NCBI GenBank assembly: GCA_937967755.1
Contig: CALBTA010000393.1
Coordinates: 1-9,315, forward strand
DNA: 9,315 nucleotides
Reading direction: 5' to 3'
From: an uncultured Planctomycetaceae bacterium
Lineage (GTDB): Bacteria > Planctomycetota > Planctomycetia > Pirellulales > Pirellulaceae
Shown here: positions 1 to 7,498 of the stretch, one piece after another
Position numbering within the stretch: position 1 is the stretch's first letter
Layout of the letters: each line of letters begins with the position of its first letter
The notes under the pieces: generated by a model
The model's database searches: none
What the model was told of the DNA's origin: nothing
Seen by the model: only the letters and a program-made list of their open reading frames with translations
Program-made: the position numbers and the translations under genes

Positions 1-1467
1 GTGCCGATCACCCAAGTCAAACTCGACACCCGGTTGGCGAACGAACAGCCTATCGTCTTTCCCAAGGCCACCAAGCAGAGATTCATTAAGTTTCTGGTCA
101 CCGACGCGGTGGCGCTCGATGGCAAATCGCTGGCCTCGATTGGTAAGCTGGATGTCATGGTTGATTTGCCGAATACCGTCGACCGGTTGAAGGTGGCGAT
201 CGACTCACGCTCAAAAGACGATCTGCGGTTGGTGATCCGGCGCTTCGCCCAGCAAGCGTTTGTGTCAGAGCTAACCGACGACGAAATGGCACCGTACTTT
301 CAGGTGAGCCTCGATGCGTTGGCCGAGGACGGCGACTTCATCGAAGCGGCAAAGGTCGGCATGAAAGCCGTGATCTGCTCTCCGCGTTTCCTTTACGCAC
401 CGGGAAATCACAACAACGCTTCGCGAGCAACCGCCGCCAACCTAGCGAGGGTGTTGTGGCTGTCCATACCCGATCAGCGGTTAATACAGCGTTGTGAAGG
501 CGATGGCTTGACCGAAAGAGCAGTTCGCCAGGAAGTCGAACGGATGCTTCGCGACGACCGCTCGCAACGGATGGTTCACTCGCTCTTCGACCAGTGGTTG
601 AACCTGCGCACGTTCAACAAGGTGTCGCCATCGTTGAAGCTCTACCCGCGGTACGACGATTTGCTGAATCACTATCTGCCGCTGGAAACCGAGGCCTATT
701 TGCATTTCCTGATTCAAGAGAACCTACCGGTCAGGTACTTGATTGATTCCGATTTTTCGATCCTCAACCAACGCCTGGCACAGCACTATGGAGTCGACGG
801 CGTGATCGGCCAACAGATGCGCAAGGTTGCGTTCGACCCTCAATCACCGCGCGGCGGGCTGTTGACGATGGGTAGCGTGTTGAAGGTGACCACCGACGGC
901 TTCGGTACCTCGCCGATTCTCCGCGGCGCGTGGATTTCCCAAAACATCGCCGGAAACACGTTGTCGCCCCCGCCTGAGAACATCAAGGCCATTGAACCCG
1001 ATGCCAGCGAAGCCGCTTCGCTGCGCGAACAAATCAAAGCGCACAAGAACAACGCGTCTTGCTATGCCTGCCACAAGAGCATCGATCCGTATGGGTTTGC
1101 TTTGGAAAGTTTCGATGCCACGGGCCAATGGCGATCGAAGTATCGGGTGGAGAAGCCCCATCGCGGAACATTTCAGTACCGGCGGGAAGGTTACTACGCG
1201 CTGGCGTCGGCCGTCGATTCATCGGGCGAAGTCGACGACACCAGGTTTGAAGACGTACACGGACTAAAAAAAATTCTGCTGTCACAGCACCGGAAGGTCG
1301 CGTATAACTTTGCCAAGAAGATCTTCGAGTATGCCAATGGCCACCCACCGACGCTTCAGCAGCGAATCGACCTGTTTGAAATGACCGCTGAGAAAGCCGA
1401 CGACTGCCGGATGAGAGATTTGATTGCCGACATACTTGTCTATTCGTTCGCCGGAGACGATGCATGA
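1..1467 (+). CDS. DUF1592/DUF1588/DUF1585 planctomycete c-type cytochrome protein, C-terminal part
   Basis: The reading frame is open from base 1 and codes for 488 residues. Family members usually have about 800 residues or more, so the GTG at base 1 is probably internal and the N-terminus (usually a cytochrome-like domain and DUF1587) lies outside the window. In family order I see a DUF1595-like segment (about 65-130), DUF1592 (about 140-270, with the typical 'FDQWLNLR' at 196-203), DUF1588 (about 280-380, starting RGGLLTMGSVL) and DUF1585 (about 410-485). A CxxCH haem-binding motif (C354, C357, H358; 'CYACHKSIDPYGFALE') lies in DUF1588, so covalent haem c and an extracytoplasmic location are expected. 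The function is not established; a redox or polymer-degradation role is often suggested. It overlaps the next gene by 4 bp (ATGA), which fits translational coupling. Confidence 0.93.
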   Translation: MPITQVKLDTRLANEQPIVFPKATKQRFIKFLVTDAVALDGKSLASIGKLDVMVDLPNTVDRLKVAIDSRSKDDLRLVIRRFAQQAFVSELTDDEMAPYFQVSLDALAEDGDFIEAAKVGMKAVICSPRFLYAPGNHNNASRATAANLARVLWLSIPDQRLIQRCEGDGLTERAVRQEVERMLRDDRSQRMVHSLFDQWLNLRTFNKVSPSLKLYPRYDDLLNHYLPLETEAYLHFLIQENLPVRYLIDSDFSILNQRLAQHYGVDGVIGQQMRKVAFDPQSPRGGLLTMGSVLKVTTDGFGTSPILRGAWISQNIAGNTLSPPPENIKAIEPDASEAASLREQIKAHKNNASCYACHKSIDPYGFALESFDATGQWRSKYRVEKPHRGTFQYRREGYYALASAVDSSGEVDDTRFEDVHGLKKILLSQHRKVAYNFAKKIFEYANGHPPTLQQRIDLFEMTAEKADDCRMRDLIADILVYSFAGDDA

Positions 1468-2690
1468 GCAACGCGAACCGTCGAGATTTTCTGAAGTTCG
1501 GCGCGGCCCTGCCGCTGGCAATGAGCGCGATGCACCTCAGGACCGGGGAAAAGAAAAAAGCTCCGCACCGCCGGATCATGTTCATCTGCAACTCGCTGGG
1601 TTTCTATGCGCCGCACTTCTTTCCGAAGCAGCAAGGTGATCTGTCGACGTCTCACTATCTCCACGAGATGAAGACGCTTGACAAGCTGACGGTGCTGGAG
1701 AATCTTTTTCATCCTGGCATGGAGACGAGCAATCACGATTCGGAGAAGTCATTCCTGACCGGCGTGAGCAAGCCGGAGTCCCCAACGTTCGTGAATTCGA
1801 TTTCGCTGGACCAAGTCCTCGCCAGAGAGATCGGCACGGAAACTCGCTTCCCGTTCCTCAACTTCAGCATTTACGACCGAGGCTGGGGCTGTTCGTGGAA
1901 CGACCGCGGCGCCGCGATTCCGCCGCTGCACGACGAACAACAGATTTTCGACATGCTCTTTGGTGAGGAAGATTTAACCGCGAAGAAACAACAGCTCGCC
2001 AGCGATCAACACATATTGGATTGCCTCAAGCGTGACGCGGCCCACTTGCGAAAAACCGGCTCCGATCCCGGCAAGCTGGATCAGTACCAGCGTGTGATGA
2101 GCGAGTTGGAGTCGCAGCTCAAACACGAAGCGTTCTGGCTGACTGCGAAGAAACCGAAGGTCGAGAACTCACTTAGCACCGACGGCGAGTTTGAGTTTTC
2201 GACCAAGGTCAGCAACTTGTTTGAGCTGGCCAAACTGGCGTTTCGCACCGATTCGACCCGTGTGATCACCTTGTCTTTGGATTGGATTTACGGGGCGATT
2301 AAAGTTCCTGGAGCTACTGGTGGTTGGCACACTTTGTCGCACCACGGCGGCCGGCCCAAGACGATCGCCACGTTGAGCCGCATCGAAATCGACATCCTGC
2401 GGCACTTCAACCAGTTCCTGCTCGACCTCGATCAAATCAGCGAAGGTGGCGGAACGCTGCTCGACCATACGACCGTGGTGATGGGCAGCAACTTCGGCGA
2501 CGCGTCGAACCATACCTGCAACAACTTGCCCACCATCGTCGCCGGCGGCGGCTATCGCCACCAAACGCATCGGAAACTGAATCAGCGAACGCCCCTTTGC
2601 AACCTCTACCTCGAGCTGCTGCACCAATTCAATATTGACGCAGACAAATTCGGGAGTAGTGAAGAAAACATGCATCTGTTTGATGCTTGA
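1464..2690 (+). CDS. DUF1552 domain protein with Tat-type signal
   Basis: A 408-residue protein starting at ATG 1464, with GGAGA six bases upstream (1453-1457) inside the end of the preceding gene. The N-terminus has a twin-arginine motif (RRDFLK, residues 6-11) followed by a short hydrophobic stretch (12-23), so Tat export is likely. Features typical of the family are 'MFICNSLGFYAPHF' near 39-52, the 'SLDQVLAREIG' segment near 114-124, 'WHTLSHHG' at 278-285, 'GSNFGDASNH' at 331-340 and 'LPTIVAGGG' at 345-353. The His/Asp-rich C-terminal pattern recalls DUF1501/sulfatase-like folds, but the activity is unknown. The partner gene just upstream is of DUF1592 type; such pairs are very common in planctomycetes and probably form one functional unit. 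Length and motifs suggest an intact gene. Confidence 0.93.
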   Translation: MSNANRRDFLKFGAALPLAMSAMHLRTGEKKKAPHRRIMFICNSLGFYAPHFFPKQQGDLSTSHYLHEMKTLDKLTVLENLFHPGMETSNHDSEKSFLTGVSKPESPTFVNSISLDQVLAREIGTETRFPFLNFSIYDRGWGCSWNDRGAAIPPLHDEQQIFDMLFGEEDLTAKKQQLASDQHILDCLKRDAAHLRKTGSDPGKLDQYQRVMSELESQLKHEAFWLTAKKPKVENSLSTDGEFEFSTKVSNLFELAKLAFRTDSTRVITLSLDWIYGAIKVPGATGGWHTLSHHGGRPKTIATLSRIEIDILRHFNQFLLDLDQISEGGGTLLDHTTVVMGSNFGDASNHTCNNLPTIVAGGGYRHQTHRKLNQRTPLCNLYLELLHQFNIDADKFGSSEENMHLFDA

Positions 2691-2734
2691 TAGTCGTCCG
2701 CGGCTCGCAAGGTGCCCCGGCATTGAGAGAAGCA

Positions 2735-4237
2735 TCAGCCTTTTGAAGTATTAAAGCTGCCGCGCAGCCGCTTACCGATCGGCCAGGCAAGAAGGGCGAA
2801 GGCAAGCGCCGTAAAGATCAAAGCGACCGGGCGTGTAAGTAGCGGCATATAGCTTCCGCCGGAGGCCATCAATCCGGCCCCCAAATTTTCCTCGGCGATC
2901 GGGGCGAGGACGAAGCCGATAACGAACGGAGCGAGCGGGATCTTCGCCCGTTCCATGCCGAAGCCGATCAGCCCGAACGCGAGCATCACCCAGACGTCGA
3001 ACATGCGGTTGTTGAGGGCATATGATCCAACCACGCAGAAAACCAGCACGGCCGGGAGCAGCAACTCACGGGGGGTGTCGGCGAGCCGGGCCAGCCACGG
3101 CGCTGTGACGACCATGAACAGAAACATGAATATGTTTGCGATCAAAACCGCCGCCATCATGGTATAGACGACTTCGGGGTTGTACTTGAACAGCAGAGGA
3201 CCCGGCGTCAGCCCGTGAATGACTAGCCCGCCGAGCAAAATGGCGTCAATGACGCTGCCCGGGATGCCGAGCGAGATCAGCGGAATGAGCGCTCCGCCGA
3301 CCGTGGCGTTGTTGGCCGATTCCGATGCGACAATACCCTCCTCGCTGCCTTGGCCGAATTTTTCCGGCGTCTTCGACATTCGCTTGGCGGCCGAGTACGC
3401 CATGACCGAACCGATATTGGCCCCAATGCCGGGCAGGATTCCAATCCACGAACCAATTAAGGACGAGCGAAGAAGGTTGACCGCCTGCGACCCCCAATCG
3501 GTTAGGCTCATGAAGATGCCGCGCCGGTCGGCGGCAACGCGTTCGCGGTGTTGGTCGAGGTAAACGACTTCGTGGATCACCTGGCTAACAGCGAATAGCC
3601 CGATGAGAACCGGCAACAGCTTTAGGCCATCGGCCAACTGGGGCATGCCGAGGGTCCACCGGACTTCACCGGTCGCAGGAGACGTTCCGGGAATGGCGAC
3701 GAGAATTCCCAACATTCCCGACAAGATTCCACGGGTGAGCGAGCCGTCGGAAACCGAAGCTATTAGCACCAGCGCAACCATGACCAACGCGAATAGATCG
3801 AACGGAGCCAATCGCGTTGACAGGTCGGCCATCGGCCGTGAAAGGAAGACAAGGAACATCCACGAAATCAAGCCTCCTGCCAGCGATGCGGTGATTCCCA
3901 ACCCAAGCGCCCGACCTGGCCGGCCCGCCTTCGCCATAGGGTATCCGTCCAGCGTGGTCATCATTGCCGCCGGCGTGCCGGGCATCCGCAAGATGGTGGC
4001 GGTAATCAGCCCGCCGCTGATCGAGCCGACGTACATCGAAACTAGCAGGATCATAGCGTCAGGTCCGTTCATGGCGAACGTCAGCGGCAGTGTCAACGCG
4101 ATCAGCATGGCGCCGGTCAGCCCCGGAATTGCCCCAACGATGATCCCCAGTGCCGTCCCGCAAATCACCAGGCTAAGCGGCCAAGGCTGCAATACGTACA
4201 CCAATCCGGCCTCAAGGTCTTGCATGTTCCGATACAT
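2735..4237 (-). CDS. tctA: Tripartite tricarboxylate transporter large permease (TctA family)
   Basis: A 500-residue polytopic inner-membrane protein of the usual TctA length (about 500), expected to have about 11-12 membrane segments. Family hallmarks are present: 'GIIVGAIPGLTG' (31-42), 'YVGSISGG' (69-76), 'PGTPAAMMTTLDGYPMAKAG' (86-105), 'GILPGIGANIGSVMAYSAAK' (266-285) and the conserved block running through 'GALIPLISLGIPGS' (315-328) to 'HGLTPGPLLF' (341-350). It is the translocating subunit of a secondary transporter that takes solute from a periplasmic binding protein. ATG 4237 is supported by GAGG eight bases upstream; Met5 is an alternative. The gene starts 24 bp after the stop of the fused TctC-TctB gene, so the two are almost certainly cotranscribed. 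The 3' end converges on the DUF1552 gene with a 44-bp gap that shows no clear terminator. The substrate cannot be read from sequence; carboxylates are usual. Confidence 0.95.
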   Translation of the reverse strand: MYRNMQDLEAGLVYVLQPWPLSLVICGTALGIIVGAIPGLTGAMLIALTLPLTFAMNGPDAMILLVSMYVGSISGGLITATILRMPGTPAAMMTTLDGYPMAKAGRPGRALGLGITASLAGGLISWMFLVFLSRPMADLSTRLAPFDLFALVMVALVLIASVSDGSLTRGILSGMLGILVAIPGTSPATGEVRWTLGMPQLADGLKLLPVLIGLFAVSQVIHEVVYLDQHRERVAADRRGIFMSLTDWGSQAVNLLRSSLIGSWIGILPGIGANIGSVMAYSAAKRMSKTPEKFGQGSEEGIVASESANNATVGGALIPLISLGIPGSVIDAILLGGLVIHGLTPGPLLFKYNPEVVYTMMAAVLIANIFMFLFMVVTAPWLARLADTPRELLLPAVLVFCVVGSYALNNRMFDVWVMLAFGLIGFGMERAKIPLAPFVIGFVLAPIAEENLGAGLMASGGSYMPLLTRPVALIFTALAFALLAWPIGKRLRGSFNTSKG

Positions 4238-4261
4238 TGCGTGAGACCTCGTAAGCGGCGG

Positions 4262-5605
4262 CTAGGGTAGATCAACGACGACCACATAGGTCAAAAGGAA
4301 ATGCAGCCCCAGCGCCAGCAACAGAGCGAGGCCAACGACCCATCGCATGGATTTCCTATCACCGCGGGCCAAGGACCAGCCGATTGCGGTAACGAACACC
4401 AGAGTCGCCGCGCGGAAGCCTGGCGATAGGCCGCGCACGTCAACCGCCAAGGCTAGGACGTACGCGACGACCAGCAAGCCGCACACCATCGCCAGGCGAT
4501 AGTGGGGCGGCGCGTTCGTCGACGAGGTTTGCTTGGAAGTGGTTGTACTGCGCAGTGAACGAATCCCAACGACGGTGCCCAATCCCATGACGCACAGCAA
4601 GACAATCACCGGCAGATTGGGCATGTCGACCGGCTCTTGGAGATTCACAGTCGCGACCTGAGATTCCAAGTTCTCTAATCGTTTCCGCAGGGGCTGCCCC
4701 GTGGCGAACTCAGGTTCCGAGCGCACGTTCGCCAGCCAATCGCGGACGGTATCGCTTTGCATTGCATGCTCCAAAACGGAGGCGAATGTTTCCACGCGGT
4801 CGGACGGCGTTCGCTTGGGCATCCACCAGTACTGCATGATGCCCGCTTCGGCATTGAATCCTTGTTCAATCGCCGTTGGTACGTCGGGCATCAGCGGGTG
4901 GCGTTCAGTGCCGAAGAAGGCGAGTGCCCGAATGCCCTCTTCCCTGTAACGCAGGTACTCCTCATTCGAAAACACCGTCAGGTCAATGTGTCCACCTTTG
5001 AGATTGTGATACCGCTCGGCTCCGTCGCCGGATTGCACGAACCGAAAGGCCGTACCCGGCCGTTCACGTTCCAGCAGCAGGCCAACGTAGTGAGTCGGCG
5101 TGCCGAGATTGCAACCGAACGTGACGGTATCAGGCCTGGCCTGGGCATCGTCGACCGCGTCTTTCACGTTTTCGTATCGAGAATCTTCGCGCGCCACAAC
5201 CACCGTGCCGTTCCGCGAAGTGCCGGCGACCGCCTCGAACGCGCTGGGGCCATACGCGACTTTGCCAGAGTAGCGTGCCATGACGATCGCGTCGTGCAAT
5301 AGCAACACCGTGTACCCATCGGGCCTGGCGTCTTTGACGCGGCGGCTTCCAATCGTGCCGCTCGCCCCGCCGACGTTGACAATCACCAGCGGTTGCGGCA
5401 ATAGGTTGTTCTCTTCGATCGCCTTCTTGACAATCCGCGCGAACGCATCAGTTCCTCCCCCGGCGGCGAAGGGAACGACGACCTTGATCGGGCGGTTGGG
5501 GTAAGTATTGGGCGTATCGCGACCGGCACACCCCAGCAGCGAACCCGCTATGATAGCGGCCACGGTGAAGGGGAAGGGGAAGGGGTTTTTCCAGGTTGGT
5601 TTCAT
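4262..5605 (-). CDS. Fused TTT solute-binding lipoprotein (TctC/Bug family) and small membrane subunit (TctB-like)
   Basis: 447 residues from ATG 5605. This start gives a normal lipoprotein signal peptide: MKPTWK, a hydrophobic core, then lipobox LLGC with the lipidated Cys at residue 26. The frame extends upstream to a TTG at 5644, but that adds 13 residues ahead of the signal and has no ribosome site. Residues about 34-325 are a Bug/TctC binding protein, with the opening 'RPIKVVVPFAAGGGTDAFAR' and the conserved 'PDGYTVLLL'. These domains normally stand alone at about 320 residues. After a short linker, about 330-447 holds four predicted membrane segments (about 330-350, 372-389, 397-413, 421-443) ending 'TYVVVVDLP', as expected of TctB, normally a separate protein of about 150 residues. 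The TctB assignment rests on topology, ending and context, because TctB is poorly conserved. TctA follows after 24 bp. The binding domain would be tethered outside by lipid and by the TctB helices. Confidence 0.88.
   Translation of the reverse strand: MKPTWKNPFPFPFTVAAIIAGSLLGCAGRDTPNTYPNRPIKVVVPFAAGGGTDAFARIVKKAIEENNLLPQPLVIVNVGGASGTIGSRRVKDARPDGYTVLLLHDAIVMARYSGKVAYGPSAFEAVAGTSRNGTVVVAREDSRYENVKDAVDDAQARPDTVTFGCNLGTPTHYVGLLLERERPGTAFRFVQSGDGAERYHNLKGGHIDLTVFSNEEYLRYREEGIRALAFFGTERHPLMPDVPTAIEQGFNAEAGIMQYWWMPKRTPSDRVETFASVLEHAMQSDTVRDWLANVRSEPEFATGQPLRKRLENLESQVATVNLQEPVDMPNLPVIVLLCVMGLGTVVGIRSLRSTTTSKQTSSTNAPPHYRLAMVCGLLVVAYVLALAVDVRGLSPGFRAATLVFVTAIGWSLARGDRKSMRWVVGLALLLALGLHFLLTYVVVVDLP
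5567..5584 (+). repeat. Triplicated hexamer GAAGGG inside the lipoprotein signal peptide
   Basis: Three perfect tandem copies of GAAGGG, followed by one more G. Read on the minus strand they are CCCTTC repeats that encode Pro-Phe three times, in the hydrophobic part of the TctC-TctB signal peptide. Gain or loss of one unit would keep the frame and change the signal by two residues. Confidence 0.8.
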
Positions 5606-5663
5606 CGAGCCTGAGTTGGTCATTGTGGGACCGCATCGTAGCAAATTTCATCAGGCGGCACAC
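5606..5663. promoter_or_regulatory. Divergent intergenic region between transporter and barrel-protein genes
   Basis: These 58 bp separate the ATG of the TctC-TctB gene (minus) from the ATG of the glycosidase-like gene (plus), so promoters for both must lie here or in the adjacent coding starts. On the plus strand AGGCGG at 5653-5658 is a plausible ribosome site five bases before ATG 5664. No good -35/-10 pair or operator palindrome is obvious. The regulatory role is inferred from gene orientation alone. Confidence 0.4.
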
Positions 5664-7052
5664 ATGAACAGGCGGATGCTGGGCATTACCGTGTTGGGCG
5701 ATTACATCGTCAGCGAGGGTCCGCAGATCGTGCTCGAAAATCTGCTGCGGATCGGCGCAACCGCCGTGGCGATCAACCCGACCGTGACCTGTCAGGGCGA
5801 CCGATCGACCGGCAAATTCCAACCGCCGTCCGATGCTGGGCACAGCCCGCGTAAGTTTGATCGCCCGCTGTTCGGCAAACACGCACTTTGGGTGCGAAGT
5901 GCGCCCAGTTTTCATCCACGGTCAGAACTCTACCCAGAATCTCCCTATCGCCCGCGACAAACCAATGAACTGACGGACGAACTGGGCGGCTTGATCGGTC
6001 AGTTCATTGACGCTTGCCTTGGCGAAGGCATCGACGTTTACCTGCAAGTTGGCGCGGCGGAGCCGAGCGGGCTGCGCGATGAGGATCGCCCTCGCCTGCC
6101 CGATGGTTCGCTCCCTAGCGGCCGAATCGCCGATGTTGGCAGCCTGGCGAGCCCGGCGATTCGGGCTTACAACCGGGCCTACGCCAACGACCTGGCCGCT
6201 GCGTACCCGAAGGTCACCGGCTTTCGCATCGACTGGCCTGAGTACCCTTGCTATACGCCCGATGAAATCTTTCAAGACTTTAGCCCTCATGCGGAGAAGT
6301 TCGCCAACACCGCCGGCTTCGACTTTACAGCGATTCGCGACTGTGTCTTGGCGTTTCTCGAAAGGATCAACGGCCACCTTTCGAATGACGACTTGGCAGC
6401 GCCGGCGACTCTTCTTGAAGAATTCCCGGACCTGCGGACCTGGTTGAATTTGAAGGCCGCGCTCTCACGAGATCTGATCTCTGGCTGGAAGGCGGTCGTC
6501 GACTCACTCGCTGGCGGGCCTAAGAAACTTTCACTGCATTCGTTCCCACCGCCATTTTCCTCTTTGACCGGTTTCGACTACGCAGCAGCGGCAAAGATGT
6601 GCGATTCAATCAGCCCAAAGTTCTACACCATGCACTGGTGCCTGGTGGTTCACGGTTGGGGCGGTTGGTTGCTGGAGCGAAACCCTAGTTTGGATGAGCC
6701 ATCGTTGACGTCGGCATTGCTGAAAGCATTAAATCTGGTCGATGAGATTCCTCCGCGTCCAACTCTAGCCGACTTCGCCTACCCCCAACCCGACCAATCA
6801 CATCCCGTAGGCGCGCAGGCGCAGCTTGCGAAGATTGAAGAAGTTCTAGCCGCGGTCGCAGGCCGCGTGCCAGTCTACCCGCTGGTACACGGATACGGTC
6901 CCCCCCAGGACTTCGCCTGCCGTTTGCGGAGCGTCCTGAAAGAACCAATCGCCGGTGTATGGATTAACCGGTACGGATACTTGTCTGACGAGAAACTAAA
7001 TTCGATCGCCAATACACTCGCCGAGTATCCCCTTCTCCACCCAGACCGCTGA
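5664..7052 (+). CDS. Predicted TIM-barrel, glycoside-hydrolase-like protein of unknown activity
   Basis: 462 residues from ATG 5664. The frame is open further upstream, but that part lies antisense to the transporter signal peptide, and ATG 5664 has AGGCGG five bases ahead. There is no signal peptide, so it is probably cytoplasmic. The pattern is that of a (beta/alpha)8 barrel: an opening strand 'MLGITVLGDYIV', 'GIDVYLQVGAAEPSG' (122-136), a strand end 'GFRIDWPEYPCY' (176-187) with acidic D180 and E183 as catalytic or ligand candidates, 'YTMHWCLVVHGWGGW' (321-335), and a closing strand 'GVWINRYGYLSDEKL' (431-445). The layout after E183 (Cys-Tyr, then a helix with Phe, then a Gly-Phe-Asp) recalls hypothetical glycosyl hydrolase families such as GHL6/GHL10, but similarity is too weak to assign one. 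It diverges from the TTT operon, so a shared substrate is possible but unproven. Confidence 0.8.
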   Translation: MNRRMLGITVLGDYIVSEGPQIVLENLLRIGATAVAINPTVTCQGDRSTGKFQPPSDAGHSPRKFDRPLFGKHALWVRSAPSFHPRSELYPESPYRPRQTNELTDELGGLIGQFIDACLGEGIDVYLQVGAAEPSGLRDEDRPRLPDGSLPSGRIADVGSLASPAIRAYNRAYANDLAAAYPKVTGFRIDWPEYPCYTPDEIFQDFSPHAEKFANTAGFDFTAIRDCVLAFLERINGHLSNDDLAAPATLLEEFPDLRTWLNLKAALSRDLISGWKAVVDSLAGGPKKLSLHSFPPPFSSLTGFDYAAAAKMCDSISPKFYTMHWCLVVHGWGGWLLERNPSLDEPSLTSALLKALNLVDEIPPRPTLADFAYPQPDQSHPVGAQAQLAKIEEVLAAVAGRVPVYPLVHGYGPPQDFACRLRSVLKEPIAGVWINRYGYLSDEKLNSIANTLAEYPLLHPDR

Positions 7053-7236
7053 AGTTTAGCGGATCAGATGGGCGCTGCCACACTTCCCCCTGGCAGTCAC
7101 TTATGTGAGGTAGTCCAAGCATGGCGGGAACGATCCCGCCTTGGACCGTCGATAGTGGCAACGCGGCGAAATTGAGGCAAGCAGAGACAGGCAAAAGAGC
7201 AGCGAGCAGACACACGCCCTTCGCTTTATTTAACAT
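6964..7236 (-). CDS. Possible small lipoprotein, hypothetical
   Basis: A 90-residue frame from ATG 7236. Its N-terminus is a good lipoprotein signal: MLNKAKG with two lysines, hydrophobic VCLLAALLPV, then lipobox VSAC with Cys20. The next stretch 'LPLSTVQGGIVPAMLGL' is also hydrophobic, so it could be a short membrane-associated protein. The AT-rich stretch 7237-7300 just upstream could carry a promoter. Against it: no clear ribosome site, and the last third (6964-7052) lies antisense to the end of the barrel-protein gene. The real product could be shorter in homologues, or this may be the decayed 5' end of a longer gene. I do not recognise a family. Confidence 0.35.
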   Translation of the reverse strand: MLNKAKGVCLLAALLPVSACLNFAALPLSTVQGGIVPAMLGLPHISDCQGEVWQRPSDPLNFSGLGGEGDTRRVYWRSNLVSRQTSIRTG

Positions 7237-7265
7237 GATGCTTCGAAAAAAAATGTAGCGTACGA

Positions 7266-7293
7266 TTAACAGATGAATAAATATGTGTATACT
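7266..7293 (+). promoter_or_regulatory. Sigma70-like promoter with palindrome over the -10
   Basis: TTAACA (7266-7271) and TATACT (7288-7293), with a 16-bp spacer, in an AT-rich stretch that contrasts with its surroundings. The expected transcription start is near 7300. The -10 lies inside the inverted repeat GTATA-C-TATAC (7287-7297), which could bind a regulator or be chance in AT-rich DNA. It points rightward into the structured region, not into a recognisable gene. Confidence 0.4.
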
Positions 7294-7318
7294 ATACGCA
7301 TGAATGGGTACAATGGCC

Positions 7319-7370
7319 GGGCAAGTCTGTCGTGACGTGAATTTCAGAAGCCTCACGACTTCTGTTGCCC
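7319..7370 (+). other. Two-part stem-loop
   Basis: GGGCAA (7319-7324) pairs with TTGCCC (7365-7370), and TCGTGA (7330-7335) pairs with TCACGA (7353-7358). The two 6-bp helices are stacked with a 5x6 internal loop and a 17-nt apical loop. Within it CAGAAG (7345-7350) and CTTCTG (7359-7364) offer an alternative 6-bp hairpin that competes for the same bases. Confidence 0.55.
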
Positions 7371-7445
7371 AGCGGTTGAGCTGGCAGTTTGCCGCTACGG
7401 TGTTGAAAGAGTGGTCCTTCTCCAGCGGGATGCGCGCTGAATAAC

Positions 7446-7498
7446 TCGGAGGTTTTTCAGCAAAGTCGAGGGGCCCTCGGGTGCTGACAAACCTCTGA
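7446..7498 (+). other. Long imperfect hairpin, possible antiterminator
   Basis: Bases 7446-7455 pair with 7489-7498 (10 pairs, one G-U). After a 1x1 mismatch, TCAGCA (7457-7462) pairs with TGCTGA (7482-7487). After a small internal loop, bases 7466-7471 pair with 7475-7480 (CGAGG/CCTCG plus one U-G), closing a GGC loop. That is about 22 base pairs in 53 nt. Bases 7481-7489 are also the left arm of the terminator-like stem at 7481-7511, so the two folds are mutually exclusive. Confidence 0.6.

Noticed and set aside
3603..4244. Long plus-strand frame across the TctA gene
   Set aside because: A shadow of the clear TctA coding sequence, with no plausible protein.
5606..5644. TTG start 13 codons upstream of the TctC-TctB ATG
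   Set aside because: It would put a non-signal tail ahead of a normal lipoprotein signal peptide, and no ribosome site supports it.
5508..5663. Upstream extension of the barrel-protein frame (52 extra residues)
   Set aside because: It is antisense to the transporter's signal peptide, has no family-like sequence, and ATG 5664 has a better ribosome site and begins directly at the first barrel strand.
5448..5915. Minus-strand frame spanning the divergent region
   Set aside because: It overlaps the starts of two better-supported genes in other frames and has no recognisable domain.
7300..7335. 11-codon leader peptide (ATG 7300 to TGA 7335) before the attenuator-like fold
   Set aside because: No ribosome site, no repeated regulatory codons, and it lies at the expected transcript start; insufficient support.
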